Assembly: GCA_934777095.1 (NCBI GenBank) | Contig: CAKVNP010000009.1 | Coordinates: forward strand, 1-15,494 | Direction of reading: 5' to 3' | Origin: an uncultured Clostridium sp. | GTDB lineage: Bacteria; Bacillota; Clostridia; Clostridiales; Clostridiaceae | Length of the DNA stretch: 15,494 nt | Translations under genes and position numbers: made by a program | Notes under the pieces: model-generated | What the model was told of the DNA's origin: nothing | Database searches by the model: none | What the model saw: only the letters and a program-made list of their open reading frames with translations | Part shown: piece after piece, positions 9,400 to 15,494 of the stretch | How positions within the stretch are numbered: the stretch's first letter is position 1 | Layout of the letters: each line of letters opens with the position of its first letter

Positions 9400-9434
9400 A
9401 ATAAAAAGTAGTGATTTAATCACTACTTTTTATT
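9400..9434. terminator. Bidirectional terminator between ligA and the small membrane protein gene
   Basis: A perfect 17-bp inverted repeat (arms 9400-9416 and 9418-9434, one central base) has a GTAGTGAT core flanked by A and T runs, so it gives a hairpin plus U tract in both directions. It starts one base after the ligA stop and overlaps the stop codon of the opposite gene. Confidence 0.9.
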
Positions 9435-9741
9435 TTATTTTAAAGATAGTATCGTTGTTTTGATTTAAATCATCCTCAGAATCTTTAAAGAATGAATCCT
9501 GTACTAATAAATCTTCATCTATTCCGTTTTTAGTGTTTGCTGGTGCCTCCTTTGAAGAAGCTAAATCTAATGTTGATATAGTGTTATTTATTTTTTCTAA
9601 TAGATATGTTTGGATTCTTTGGTTTTTAAACATTTTAGTAAAAAGAACAAATGACCAAATTCCAATAATCATAAAGGCAATCATAAATAAACTACCAATA
9701 CTATAAAAAATTATTTGTAATATTTGAACTGCTGTAGACAT
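9430..9741 (-). CDS. Small single-pass membrane protein of unknown function
   Basis: This is a 103-residue protein. Residues about 6-34 form one long hydrophobic helix (FYSIGSLFMIAFMIIGIWSF is its core), followed by a basic patch KMFKNQR and a hydrophilic, acidic tail of about 60 residues. This suggests a bitopic membrane protein with the charged part in the cytoplasm by the positive-inside rule. I do not recognise the family. The ATG is supported by a GGAGGT ribosome site 6 bases upstream on the minus strand (plus-strand ACCTCC at 9748-9753) and by an extended -10 element about 55 bases further back. It converges on ligA and diverges from the solute-binding protein gene, so it is transcribed alone. 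The good ribosome site and flanking signals make it a real gene. Confidence 0.75.
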   Translation of the reverse strand: MSTAVQILQIIFYSIGSLFMIAFMIIGIWSFVLFTKMFKNQRIQTYLLEKINNTISTLDLASSKEAPANTKNGIDEDLLVQDSFFKDSEDDLNQNNDTIFKIK

Positions 9742-9793
9742 GTTATAACCTCCATATATTTTATGTAAAAGTATTTATATTGATTTATTTTAT

Positions 9794-9802
9794 ATTATAA
9801 CA
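9794..9802 (-). promoter_or_regulatory. Extended -10 promoter for the small membrane protein gene
   Basis: On the minus strand this reads TGTTATAAT, a full extended -10 motif. TTGTGA lies upstream but at only 13 bases, too close for a normal -35. It is well placed for a leader of about 45 bases before the 9741 start. Confidence 0.45.
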
Positions 9803-9841
9803 TAAAAAATATTCACAAAATAATAAATTAAAAATAAATGT

Positions 9842-9854
9842 TTAGTTTTACTAA
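9842..9854. promoter_or_regulatory. Short inverted repeat, possible operator
   Basis: TTAGT-TTT-ACTAA is a perfect 5-3-5 inverted repeat in the divergent region between the membrane protein and solute-binding protein genes. ACTAA recurs at 9854-9858 and 9866-9870, with partly overlapping spacing. This could be a regulator site, or chance in AT-rich DNA. The plus-strand promoter for 9917 could not be placed with confidence. Confidence 0.25.
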
Positions 9855-9916
9855 CTAAGGGATATACTAACAAGTAAGATTAAAAAAGCAAATATAGATA
9901 TAGGAGGAATAGCTAA

Positions 9917-11389
9917 TTGAAAAAAATATTAATTACTATAACAATATCAGCAACAATTATCATATTCTTGCTTGGATTTATACAGTTTGGTAATAGTAAT
10001 ACATATAATAGTACAGCAGATATAGTATATTCCATTAATAATATACCTTCAGATTTAATTAAAGTTGGAAGCCTTACTAAAAGACAGCAGGATTTTATCT
10101 GTGCTATTAGCAAAGGATTGATAGAAGAAGATATAAATGGCAATATGTTACCGGCTTTAGCTGAAAGTGTTGAAATATCTCAAGATGGCATACAATATGA
10201 TTTTACAATTAGAGATGATGTGTATTGGACAAATGGTGAAAAAATAACTCCTAAGGATATAGTTGCATTCTTTAGGCAGATACTCACTGAAGAAGATGAG
10301 GAAAATATAGAAGCTCTTTTGAATGTTTATGGGGCAAGAGAATATAAGAATTCAAGTTTAAACTTTAATGATGTAGTGGCAATTACAGCAAAGGATAATA
10401 AGGTGGTATTTAGGCTTAATAGTCCTGATGATAATTTCCTGTCTGAATTATCAAAACCTCAATATAGAGTGAGGAAAGATGTAATCTTGTGGGATAATAT
10501 TAATAAGCAGTATAGTAATTTTGTATATACAGGTGATTATGGAATTGAATCAATGGAAGAAGGCAAAATAATTTTAACTAGAAATAAGAAAAGTAATGCT
10601 GCACTGCCAGAAACCATTTCTATAGTAGAAGATGAATCGGAGGATTTAGCTTTAGCATCATTTGAGGTAGGTACTACAGATATAGTTGTAGATCCACCTA
10701 GAAGTGAATTAAATAGATTAAAAAGTGAAAATAGCATTATTACTTTACCTTCAAATAATGCAGTATACTTAGCATTTAACTTACGGGATCACTTTGTTCC
10801 TATAGAGGGGAGAAAGAGTTTATACTATGAAGTAACTAAGGCATTAAATGAATTTGCCAATAAAAATACAGCTGCCGTGGTGATGTCTGAATATAGTTAT
10901 TTTAGGGATTATGATGACTTAGAGAAGCTACAGGCTAGGAAAGTAATGACCAATAGCCAGGATGAGTGGCATGATGAAGGTAATGTAGTATTAATCTGTG
11001 AAAAAAATGTTGCTAATAAAGAGCTGGCTAATGCAATAAGCTCTTGGTTCGAAAAAAATACAGATTTATCATTGATAATCAGGCTGGTAGAAAAGGATCA
11101 ATATAAAGAAGTGATCGAATCAGGTGATTATGATATGGCATTGGTAAATCTTGAAGTAACTGAAAATTACCAGGATGAATTATATGATACAGTATCAGAA
11201 TATCTACCAGATATCGCAATGGAGGTATGGTCTTCCGAGGAAGAGTCAGTGGAAGAAGAGCTTTTTAATAATTATAGTATAGTACCTTTAATATTCTATA
11301 ATGAAAATATAGCAATAAATAAAGGAATACATGGGATAACTCTCGATAATAATGGCAACATAAGGTTTAGTGAAATACGTAAACAATAA
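9917..11389 (+). CDS. SBP_bac_5-type extracellular solute-binding protein, orphan
   Basis: This 490-residue protein resembles peptide/nickel ABC-transporter substrate-binding proteins (OppA/DppA class, SBP_bac_5). The N-terminus is a signal or anchor helix (MKKILITITISATIIIFLLGF). The mature part has family blocks: KGLIEEDINGNMLPALAESV, YDFTIRDDVYWTNGEKITPKDI split across two segments, VVFRLNSP, AVYLAFNLRD, and a C-terminal HGITLDNNGNIRFSEI. No lipobox cysteine is present and the first Cys lies near residue 62, so it is either secreted or held by an uncleaved helix, unlike most Gram-positive binding proteins. No permease or ATPase gene is adjacent. The start is TTG at 9917 with AGGAGG 9 bases upstream (9902-9907). 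The ligand is unknown; peptides are a default guess only. Confidence 0.82.
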   Translation: MKKILITITISATIIIFLLGFIQFGNSNTYNSTADIVYSINNIPSDLIKVGSLTKRQQDFICAISKGLIEEDINGNMLPALAESVEISQDGIQYDFTIRDDVYWTNGEKITPKDIVAFFRQILTEEDEENIEALLNVYGAREYKNSSLNFNDVVAITAKDNKVVFRLNSPDDNFLSELSKPQYRVRKDVILWDNINKQYSNFVYTGDYGIESMEEGKIILTRNKKSNAALPETISIVEDESEDLALASFEVGTTDIVVDPPRSELNRLKSENSIITLPSNNAVYLAFNLRDHFVPIEGRKSLYYEVTKALNEFANKNTAAVVMSEYSYFRDYDDLEKLQARKVMTNSQDEWHDEGNVVLICEKNVANKELANAISSWFEKNTDLSLIIRLVEKDQYKEVIESGDYDMALVNLEVTENYQDELYDTVSEYLPDIAMEVWSSEEESVEEELFNNYSIVPLIFYNENIAINKGIHGITLDNNGNIRFSEIRKQ

Positions 11390-11390
11390 T

Positions 11391-11451
11391 AATAAGCTGA
11401 TAGAAATCTGCGGATAAATTTATTCCAAAGCTTCTACCAGCTTATTTATTT
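11391..11451 (+). terminator. Terminator after the solute-binding protein gene
   Basis: AATAAGCTG (11391-11399) pairs with CAGCTTATT (11438-11446). After one mismatch, five more pairs (TAGAA with TTCTA) extend the stem around a loop of about 26 bases. A T-rich tail follows on the plus strand. The hairpin lies between two convergent genes and may slow transcription from the minus-strand side too, but the U tract there is poor. Confidence 0.7.
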
Positions 11452-13017
11452 TTAACTTTTATCTGCCTTTATTTCAGGTTCTACAGATGTTTCAGATGAA
11501 GAAGCTAAATTATCATCTTCTGAAGGAGTTAAATTATTATTTTCTGAGTCGGCTAAATCTGTAGGATTACTTACTTCATCTTCTATGTCTGGGTCCCTAT
11601 CTCCAGCTACAACAATATTGCTATTGATATATTGATTTTTAAATAAGTATATGAAGGTATAGAATATAAAGAAATTCTTATAGCTATCAAAAGTAATTTT
11701 ATCGCGAGTGAATTCCTTCTTCTTTTTATGATAAGTAATTGATTTTAAAAATATAGGAGCAATTCCTATAGAATTAGGTGTTGGCAGATTAGGCATTCTA
11801 AAAAAGCTTTCATTCAGCATATCAGATGATTTTAAAGTAAGACCTCGATACCTTTCATAGTCATCTAGAGTTGGCGCCTCTGGCCAGCTAGGTATAATAC
11901 CTGAATTTATGAAGTATTTTTTATATAGTGAAGAAATTATATTTTTATATTTTGACTGACAATCTGCAATGTCGGCATATACTAAAAAAGCCAAGAAATA
12001 AAAAGTTATATCTAAACAGGTATATTTAATTTCTTTTTTTGATGAAAGCTTGTAAAAGGCTTCGTTTTCGGAATCATATAGTGAGTAGAGCCTTTCAATT
12101 ATTTCGGTAGCCTTATCTAAGAAAGAAATAATTTTAGTATGTTTATAAGATAATGTTAATGTTATACAGCAGAAACAAGCTGTATCTAATGAATCTACAT
12201 AATAATCTTTTTCATCAAATTTGTTCATAGCAAAGTCTGCTAAATCAATTAGGAAAGTTGTAAGATCAGGAAGTCCCTCAATATCTTTATAGTCGTAAAG
12301 GATATTAAAAATAAATAATATTTTACATAATTCATCTAATGATGAATCATATACTTTTTCTTTAAAGTCTAAAAACATCTGAAGGATTTCAAGAGCAAAG
12401 TTCTTATAACTTTCAGAATCTTCATTATTAGGATTTTTAACGGCATATATTAGATAGGCCAGCATCATAAAACCTTGATCTGAAAATTTGAATTTTTTAT
12501 CTCTGCCAATTAAATTAAAGTTTTTATAATTATTTTCTAATATGTTTTTCTTGTCAGTAAATGCACCTTCAGTATCTCTTAAGTTTACAGAATAAAACTC
12601 TAATTGTTCTTTTGCCAAAGATTCATATATTTTATATACGGAATAAATATTACTGTCTTTGGTTTCAAAATCACGATAATAATCTTGCAGCTCTAAAAGC
12701 GATAAGGTCATTAATGCATTAGTAGAGGGATTAAGATCCTTTTTGAAAGTGTCCTCGTCAAAACCATTGGAATTCTTGCTGTGAATAAAGTTTGGAGATG
12801 ACCTTCTATATACGCATAATAGTGGAGAAATATTACTATTTATGCTAATATCATTGGTAGAAGCCAGTCTTTTATAGTTCTTGATAGATGAGGCAATACC
12901 ACATTTTGATTCTAATACAATTGATTTAACTGATTCTTTTGCTAGAAAGAAAAGCTGGGTACTTATTTCATCTAAAGATAAAGAATTCATTCTAAAAAAA
13001 GGTCCAATATATTTCAA
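11452..13017 (-). CDS. Conserved-looking helical protein of unknown function
   Basis: About 521 residues with no signal peptide and no clear membrane helix. I do not recognise a domain. The body (about 1-465) is made of repeated amphipathic helices rich in Tyr, Phe, Leu and Lys, with motifs FSDQGFMMLAYLIYA, LDTACFCCITLTLSY and YTCLDITFYFLAFLVYAD, then GIIPSWPEAPTLDDYERYRG. The spacing suggests an alpha/alpha-barrel or helical-repeat fold, which is inference. The last 50 residues are a Ser-, Asn- and acid-rich tail, probably disordered. Start choice: GAGGTG (plus strand CACCTC, 13024-13029) is a ribosome site 6 bases before a TTG at 13017, giving MKYIGPFF. The GTG at 13026 would overlap that site and is less likely. 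It converges on the solute-binding protein gene and diverges from rph. Confidence 0.7.
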   Translation of the reverse strand: MKYIGPFFRMNSLSLDEISTQLFFLAKESVKSIVLESKCGIASSIKNYKRLASTNDISINSNISPLLCVYRRSSPNFIHSKNSNGFDEDTFKKDLNPSTNALMTLSLLELQDYYRDFETKDSNIYSVYKIYESLAKEQLEFYSVNLRDTEGAFTDKKNILENNYKNFNLIGRDKKFKFSDQGFMMLAYLIYAVKNPNNEDSESYKNFALEILQMFLDFKEKVYDSSLDELCKILFIFNILYDYKDIEGLPDLTTFLIDLADFAMNKFDEKDYYVDSLDTACFCCITLTLSYKHTKIISFLDKATEIIERLYSLYDSENEAFYKLSSKKEIKYTCLDITFYFLAFLVYADIADCQSKYKNIISSLYKKYFINSGIIPSWPEAPTLDDYERYRGLTLKSSDMLNESFFRMPNLPTPNSIGIAPIFLKSITYHKKKKEFTRDKITFDSYKNFFIFYTFIYLFKNQYINSNIVVAGDRDPDIEDEVSNPTDLADSENNNLTPSEDDNLASSSETSVEPEIKADKS

Positions 13018-13026
13018 ATTTTTCAC

Positions 13027-13208
13027 CTCTTAATTAATCCTTATATTAATAATATGAGAATATAATGAAAATAGTGCTTAAATTTTATAAATTTGCAGGT
13101 GAAAGGATATATAGGATAAAAAAGTAAAGAATATATAATGATTATGGATAAGGCGATATTATTTATTATAAAATATATTAGACATTTATAAAGGTTGGAG
13201 GATAAATA
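13027..13208. other. Divergent intergenic region before rph
   Basis: These 182 bases separate the start of the helical protein gene (-) from rph (+). They are extremely AT-rich. A TATAAT occurs at 13134-13139 without a matching -35, and TTGCAG (13093-13098) with ATAAAA 17 bases on is a weak alternative for rph. The rph ribosome site GGAGGA is at 13197-13202. No RNA gene, hairpin or small ORF is convincing. Confidence 0.4.
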
Positions 13209-13958
13209 ATGAGATGTGATGGAAGAAAAAAAGATCAAGTAAGAAGTGCAAAAATAACAAGAAATTATATAAAGCATGCAGAAGGATCAGTATTAATAGA
13301 AGTAGGAGATACTAAGGTTATTTGTACAGCTTCTATTGAGGATAAAGTACCGCCATTCTTAAAAGGTAGTGGTGAAGGCTGGATTACAGCTGAGTATAAT
13401 ATGCTTCCAAGATCAACAACAACTAGAAAAGCTAGAGATATATCAAGATTAAAAATTGATGGAAGAACTATGGAGATACAAAGGCTTATAGGAAGAGCAT
13501 TAAGATCAGTTGTTGATTTAAAAGCATTAGGAGAAAAGACTATCTGGCTTGATTGTGATGTTATTCAAGCAGATGGAGGAACAAGAACCACTTCAATAAC
13601 AGGAGCCTTTGTAGCTTTAGTTGATGCGGTGAATAAATTACATAGGCATAAAAACTTTGAGGTATATCCTATAAGAAAATTTGTATGTGCAACAAGTGTT
13701 GGAATAGTTGGTGAAGAGAAATTATTAGACTTATGTTATGAAGAAGATTCAAAAGCAAAAGTAGATATGAATATAGTTGGTACAAATGAGGGGGATTTTG
13801 TTGAAGTACAAGGTACAGGCGAAGATGCTCCATTTACTAGAGCTGAGTTAAATGAATTATTAGACTTAGCGGAAAAAGGAATAAAGCAAATGATCCAGCT
13901 TCAAAAAGATTGTTTAAAGATGGATGCATTATGGATTGGAACAGGAGAACGTAAATAA
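13209..13958 (+). CDS. rph: Ribonuclease PH
   Basis: This 249-residue phosphorolytic 3'-5' exoribonuclease trims the 3' ends of tRNA precursors using phosphate as the attacking group, and acts in the cytoplasm as a hexamer. The family blocks are unmistakable: [41 protein letters not shown], the RNA-binding basic stretch around [33 protein letters not shown] with the phosphate-site arginine, and the C-terminal [19 protein letters not shown]. The length matches Bacillus RNase PH. The ATG at 13209 has GGAGGA 6 bases upstream. Its stop overlaps the next start by one base (TAATG), so rph and rdgB are translationally coupled. The order rph-rdgB-phosphodiesterase is also found in Bacillus (rph-ysnA-ysnB). 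Confidence 0.97.
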   Translation: MRCDGRKKDQVRSAKITRNYIKHAEGSVLIEVGDTKVICTASIEDKVPPFLKGSGEGWITAEYNMLPRSTTTRKARDISRLKIDGRTMEIQRLIGRALRSVVDLKALGEKTIWLDCDVIQADGGTRTTSITGAFVALVDAVNKLHRHKNFEVYPIRKFVCATSVGIVGEEKLLDLCYEEDSKAKVDMNIVGTNEGDFVEVQGTGEDAPFTRAELNELLDLAEKGIKQMIQLQKDCLKMDALWIGTGERK

Positions 13959-14563
13959 TGAAAAAGATAGTGCTTGCAACAAATAATAATAAAAAGGTAA
14001 AAGAGTTAAAGAATATGCTTCAGGAGTTTGATTTTGAAGTAGTATCATTAAAAGATGAAAATATAAATATTGATGTTGAAGAAGATGGAATTACTTTTGA
14101 AGAAAATGCAGAAAAAAAAGCACAGGAAATATATAATTATTTAAAAGAAGCTGGCAAAGGTGAATATTTAGTATTAGCTGACGATTCAGGCTTAGAAACA
14201 GATTATTTAAATGGAGCACCAGGAGTGTATTCTGCTAGATTTGCTGGTGAACATGGTAATGATATAGCTAACAATGAAAAGCTGCTGAAAGAATTAAAGA
14301 GTGCAGAAGGAGAGGAAAGAAAAGCTCATTTTGTATGTGCTTTAGCTTTAATAGGTAAAGATATAAAGAAAATTATTAGAGGAACAGTAGAAGGGTATAT
14401 AGGAAAAGAATTCGTGCAAAATGATGCTTTTGGCTATGATCCATTATTCTATTGTCCTTTATTAAATAAAACATTTGCAGAGGCAACACCAGAGGAAAAA
14501 AATTCAGTTTCCCATAGAGGAAACGCTTTAAAAGAGCTTGCTGTATTTTTAAAACAACTTTAA
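13958..14563 (+). CDS. rdgB: XTP/dITP diphosphatase (RdgB/HAM1 family)
   Basis: This 201-residue house-cleaning enzyme hydrolyses dITP, XTP and related deaminated purine triphosphates to monophosphates plus pyrophosphate, keeping them out of DNA and RNA. Motifs seen: ATNNNKKVKELKN (the TNNxHK-type triphosphate site, with Lys where His is common), EEDGITFEENAEKKA, LADDSGLETDYLNGAPGVYS with the catalytic Asp pair, NDAFGYDPLF, and SVSHRGNALKEL for base recognition. The length is normal. The start codon shares its A with the rph stop, and no separate ribosome site is obvious, so translation probably depends on coupling with rph. The gene is followed by an inverted-repeat element and no standard terminator. 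Confidence 0.95.
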   Translation: MKKIVLATNNNKKVKELKNMLQEFDFEVVSLKDENINIDVEEDGITFEENAEKKAQEIYNYLKEAGKGEYLVLADDSGLETDYLNGAPGVYSARFAGEHGNDIANNEKLLKELKSAEGEERKAHFVCALALIGKDIKKIIRGTVEGYIGKEFVQNDAFGYDPLFYCPLLNKTFAEATPEEKNSVSHRGNALKELAVFLKQL

Positions 14564-14583
14564 TCTTTAAAGAATAAACAAAG

Positions 14584-14719
14584 TAATTATGAATTATGAA
14601 TGATGAATGATGAATTAAGGTAGAATTCTCTTGAGGGGAATTTTATAAGTATGTTTTTTCGAAACTCCAAAGGAGTTTTAGCATTAATTCATAATTCGTA
14701 ATTCATAATTCATCATTTA
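14584..14719. repeat. MITE-like inverted-repeat element with heptad arms
   Basis: Two arms of about 35 bases, 14584-14618 and 14684-14719, are imperfect inverted repeats of each other, with roughly four to five mismatches by eye. Each arm is built of near-tandem heptads of the form TATGAAT (ATTCATA on the other arm). Between them are two smaller hairpins: 14624-14630 with 14636-14642, and AAACTCC (14662-14668) with GGAGTTT (14672-14678). There is no ORF. I recall similar ATGAATT-type repeats dispersed in clostridial genomes, which would make it a non-autonomous mobile element. It sits between rdgB and the phosphodiesterase gene, where relatives usually have a short gap. Confidence 0.7.
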
Positions 14720-14739
14720 AAAAAAGGAGGGTTTTTATA

Positions 14740-15231
14740 GTGTTAATAGCAGTTATTAGTGATTCACATAATAGTGATGTATCAATTAAGCAGGTGAAGA
14801 GGTATATAGAAATAGCTGATGTAGTATTATTCTTAGGTGATGGAGAAAAGGATATAGATGAAATTACCGCTGATTTTACTGGAGAAGTATATAAGGTCTC
14901 AGGAAACTGTGATTATTTAAGAGTCAATCCAGCAGAGCAATTAATAGTTTTAGGAGACAAAAGAATATTTATGTGTCATGGACATAAGTATGGAGTTAAC
15001 TATGGCTTAAATTCTATTTATTATAGAGGGAGAGAAGTAGAAGCTGATATAGTTTTATTTGGCCATACACATGTGCCTGTAATAGAGTATATTGGAGATA
15101 TGTTGATAATGAACCCAGGTAGTATGTCTTTAGGAAGAGGGCTAAAACAAAGGACAATGGGGTATATAAAAATAGACGGTAAAGCCCCTGTAGAAGCCAC
15201 TATTGAAGAGATTAATATAGCTGAAAAATAA
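14740..15231 (+). CDS. YfcE/MJ0936-type metallophosphoesterase
   Basis: This 163-residue cytoplasmic phosphodiesterase belongs to the calcineurin-like superfamily. All metal-binding motifs are present: DSH (Asp8, His10), GDGEKD (Asp34), GNCD (Asn56), CHGH (His80) and GHTH (His109, His111). The length and motif spacing fit the small YfcE/MJ0936 group, and the Bacillus neighbour of rph-rdgB is YsnB of the same group. The natural substrate is not known; relatives hydrolyse model phosphodiesters with Mn or Ni. The start is GTG at 14740 with AAAGGAGG (14723-14730) 9 bases upstream. The inverted-repeat element separates it from rdgB, and a purine-rich A tract follows the stop without a clear terminator. 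Confidence 0.92.
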   Translation: MLIAVISDSHNSDVSIKQVKRYIEIADVVLFLGDGEKDIDEITADFTGEVYKVSGNCDYLRVNPAEQLIVLGDKRIFMCHGHKYGVNYGLNSIYYRGREVEADIVLFGHTHVPVIEYIGDMLIMNPGSMSLGRGLKQRTMGYIKIDGKAPVEATIEEINIAEK

Positions 15232-15258
15232 AAAAATAAAAAAAAATAAAAAAAGGTA

Positions 15259-15287
15259 TTGACGTATTAAGTAGGATATTGTAGAAT
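15259..15287 (+). promoter_or_regulatory. Strong promoter of the tRNA cluster
   Basis: TTGACG (15259-15264), a 17-base spacer and TAGAAT (15282-15287) form a near-consensus sigma-A promoter. The start site would be near 15294, giving a leader of about 27 bases before tRNA-Pro. Confidence 0.8.
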
Positions 15288-15320
15288 AATCCTTGTCGCT
15301 GCGAGGTGAGCAAGTAATTG

Positions 15321-15396
15321 CGGGGTGTGGCGCAGATGGGAGCGCGCGTGGTTTGGGACCATGAGGTCGCAGGTTCAATCCCTGTCACCCCGACCA
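15321..15396 (+). tRNA. tRNA-Pro(TGG)
   Basis: A full 76-base cloverleaf: acceptor CGGGGTG with CACCCCG, D-arm GCGC...GCGC, anticodon stem CGTGG/CCATG with loop TTTGGGA (anticodon TGG at 15354-15356), T-loop TTCAATC, and encoded CCA. It is the first gene of the cluster. An antisense reading frame here is spurious. Confidence 0.96.
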
Positions 15397-15421
15397 CTTT
15401 AAATCTTTAAGTGATATTTAT

Positions 15422-15494
15422 GCGGGTATCGTATATCGGCTAATACTCCAGCCTTCCAAGCTGGAAAGGTGGGTTCGATTCCCACTACCCGCTC
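15422..15494 (+). tRNA. tRNA-Gly(TCC), 3' end cut by window
   Basis: The acceptor strands GCGGGTA and TACCCGC pair fully. The anticodon stem is CCAGC/GCTGG with loop CTTCCAA (anticodon TCC at 15455-15457), and the T-loop is TTCGATT. The window ends one base into the CCA tail. It lies 25 bases after tRNA-Pro and is presumably co-transcribed with it. Confidence 0.95.

Noticed and set aside
9913..10143. 76-residue minus-strand ORF under the solute-binding protein start
   Set aside because: It is the antisense shadow of the signal-helix coding region and its start has no ribosome site.
13041..13277. 78-residue minus-strand ORF upstream of rph
   Set aside because: It overlaps the rph start on the opposite strand, has no ribosome site and is composed of Ile/Tyr/Phe runs expected from AT-rich DNA.
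14581..14720. CRISPR array from the heptad repeats
   Set aside because: The repeats are 7 bases, adjacent without spacers, and arranged as inverted arms.
15142..15397. Two minus-strand ORFs across the tRNA-Pro gene, one encoding a protein starting MVGVTGIEPATSWSQ
   Set aside because: This is the well-known false protein read antisense to a tRNA-Pro gene; it also lacks a ribosome site and overlaps the cluster promoter.

Overview
The window is a very AT-rich chromosomal segment from a low-GC Gram-positive bacterium, most likely Clostridium sensu stricto or a close relative. I infer this from the strong AAGGAGG-type ribosome binding sites with frequent TTG/GTG starts, the pcrA-ligA and rph-rdgB-yfcE gene pairs typical of Firmicutes, a clostridial-style LigA, a triple-tyrosine repeat protein, and tRNA genes with encoded CCA. 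The species cannot be fixed from the sequence alone.

Layout. 1-2298: the 3' part of a repetitive triple-tyrosine protein, followed 31 bases later by a lytic transglycosylase, ending in a terminator. 2440-2919: a monocistronic flavin-split-barrel (PNPOx-like) protein with its own terminator. 3036-3752: an RsuA-type pseudouridine synthase. 3753-4058: a 306-base gap holding a near-consensus promoter, a candidate small RNA of about 89 nt ending in a terminator, and two further promoter candidates before pcrA. 4059-9398: pcrA and ligA as a two-gene DNA repair/replication operon. PcrA carries a 359-residue intein in helicase motif III, and the intein holds a GIY-YIG-like insert. 9430-9741 (-): a small one-pass membrane protein, convergent with ligA across a perfect 17-bp palindrome. 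9917-11389: an orphan SBP_bac_5 solute-binding protein without a lipobox. 11452-13017 (-): an unrecognised, mostly helical protein of about 521 residues. 13209-15231: rph, rdgB and a YfcE-type phosphodiesterase, with a MITE-like inverted-repeat element between the last two. 15259-15494: a promoter and the start of a tRNA cluster, tRNA-Pro(TGG) then tRNA-Gly(TCC), the latter cut by the window edge.

How the genes work together. PcrA and LigA act in DNA repair and replication. RNase PH trims tRNA 3' ends, RdgB clears non-canonical purine nucleotides, and the RsuA-type enzyme modifies rRNA, so much of the window is nucleic-acid housekeeping. The transglycosylase and its repetitive neighbour look like a cell-wall pair. 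The most notable items are the intein with its GIY-YIG-like insert, the candidate small RNA with a C-rich loop, the LigA missing several canonical active-site residues, and the heptad-based inverted-repeat element.
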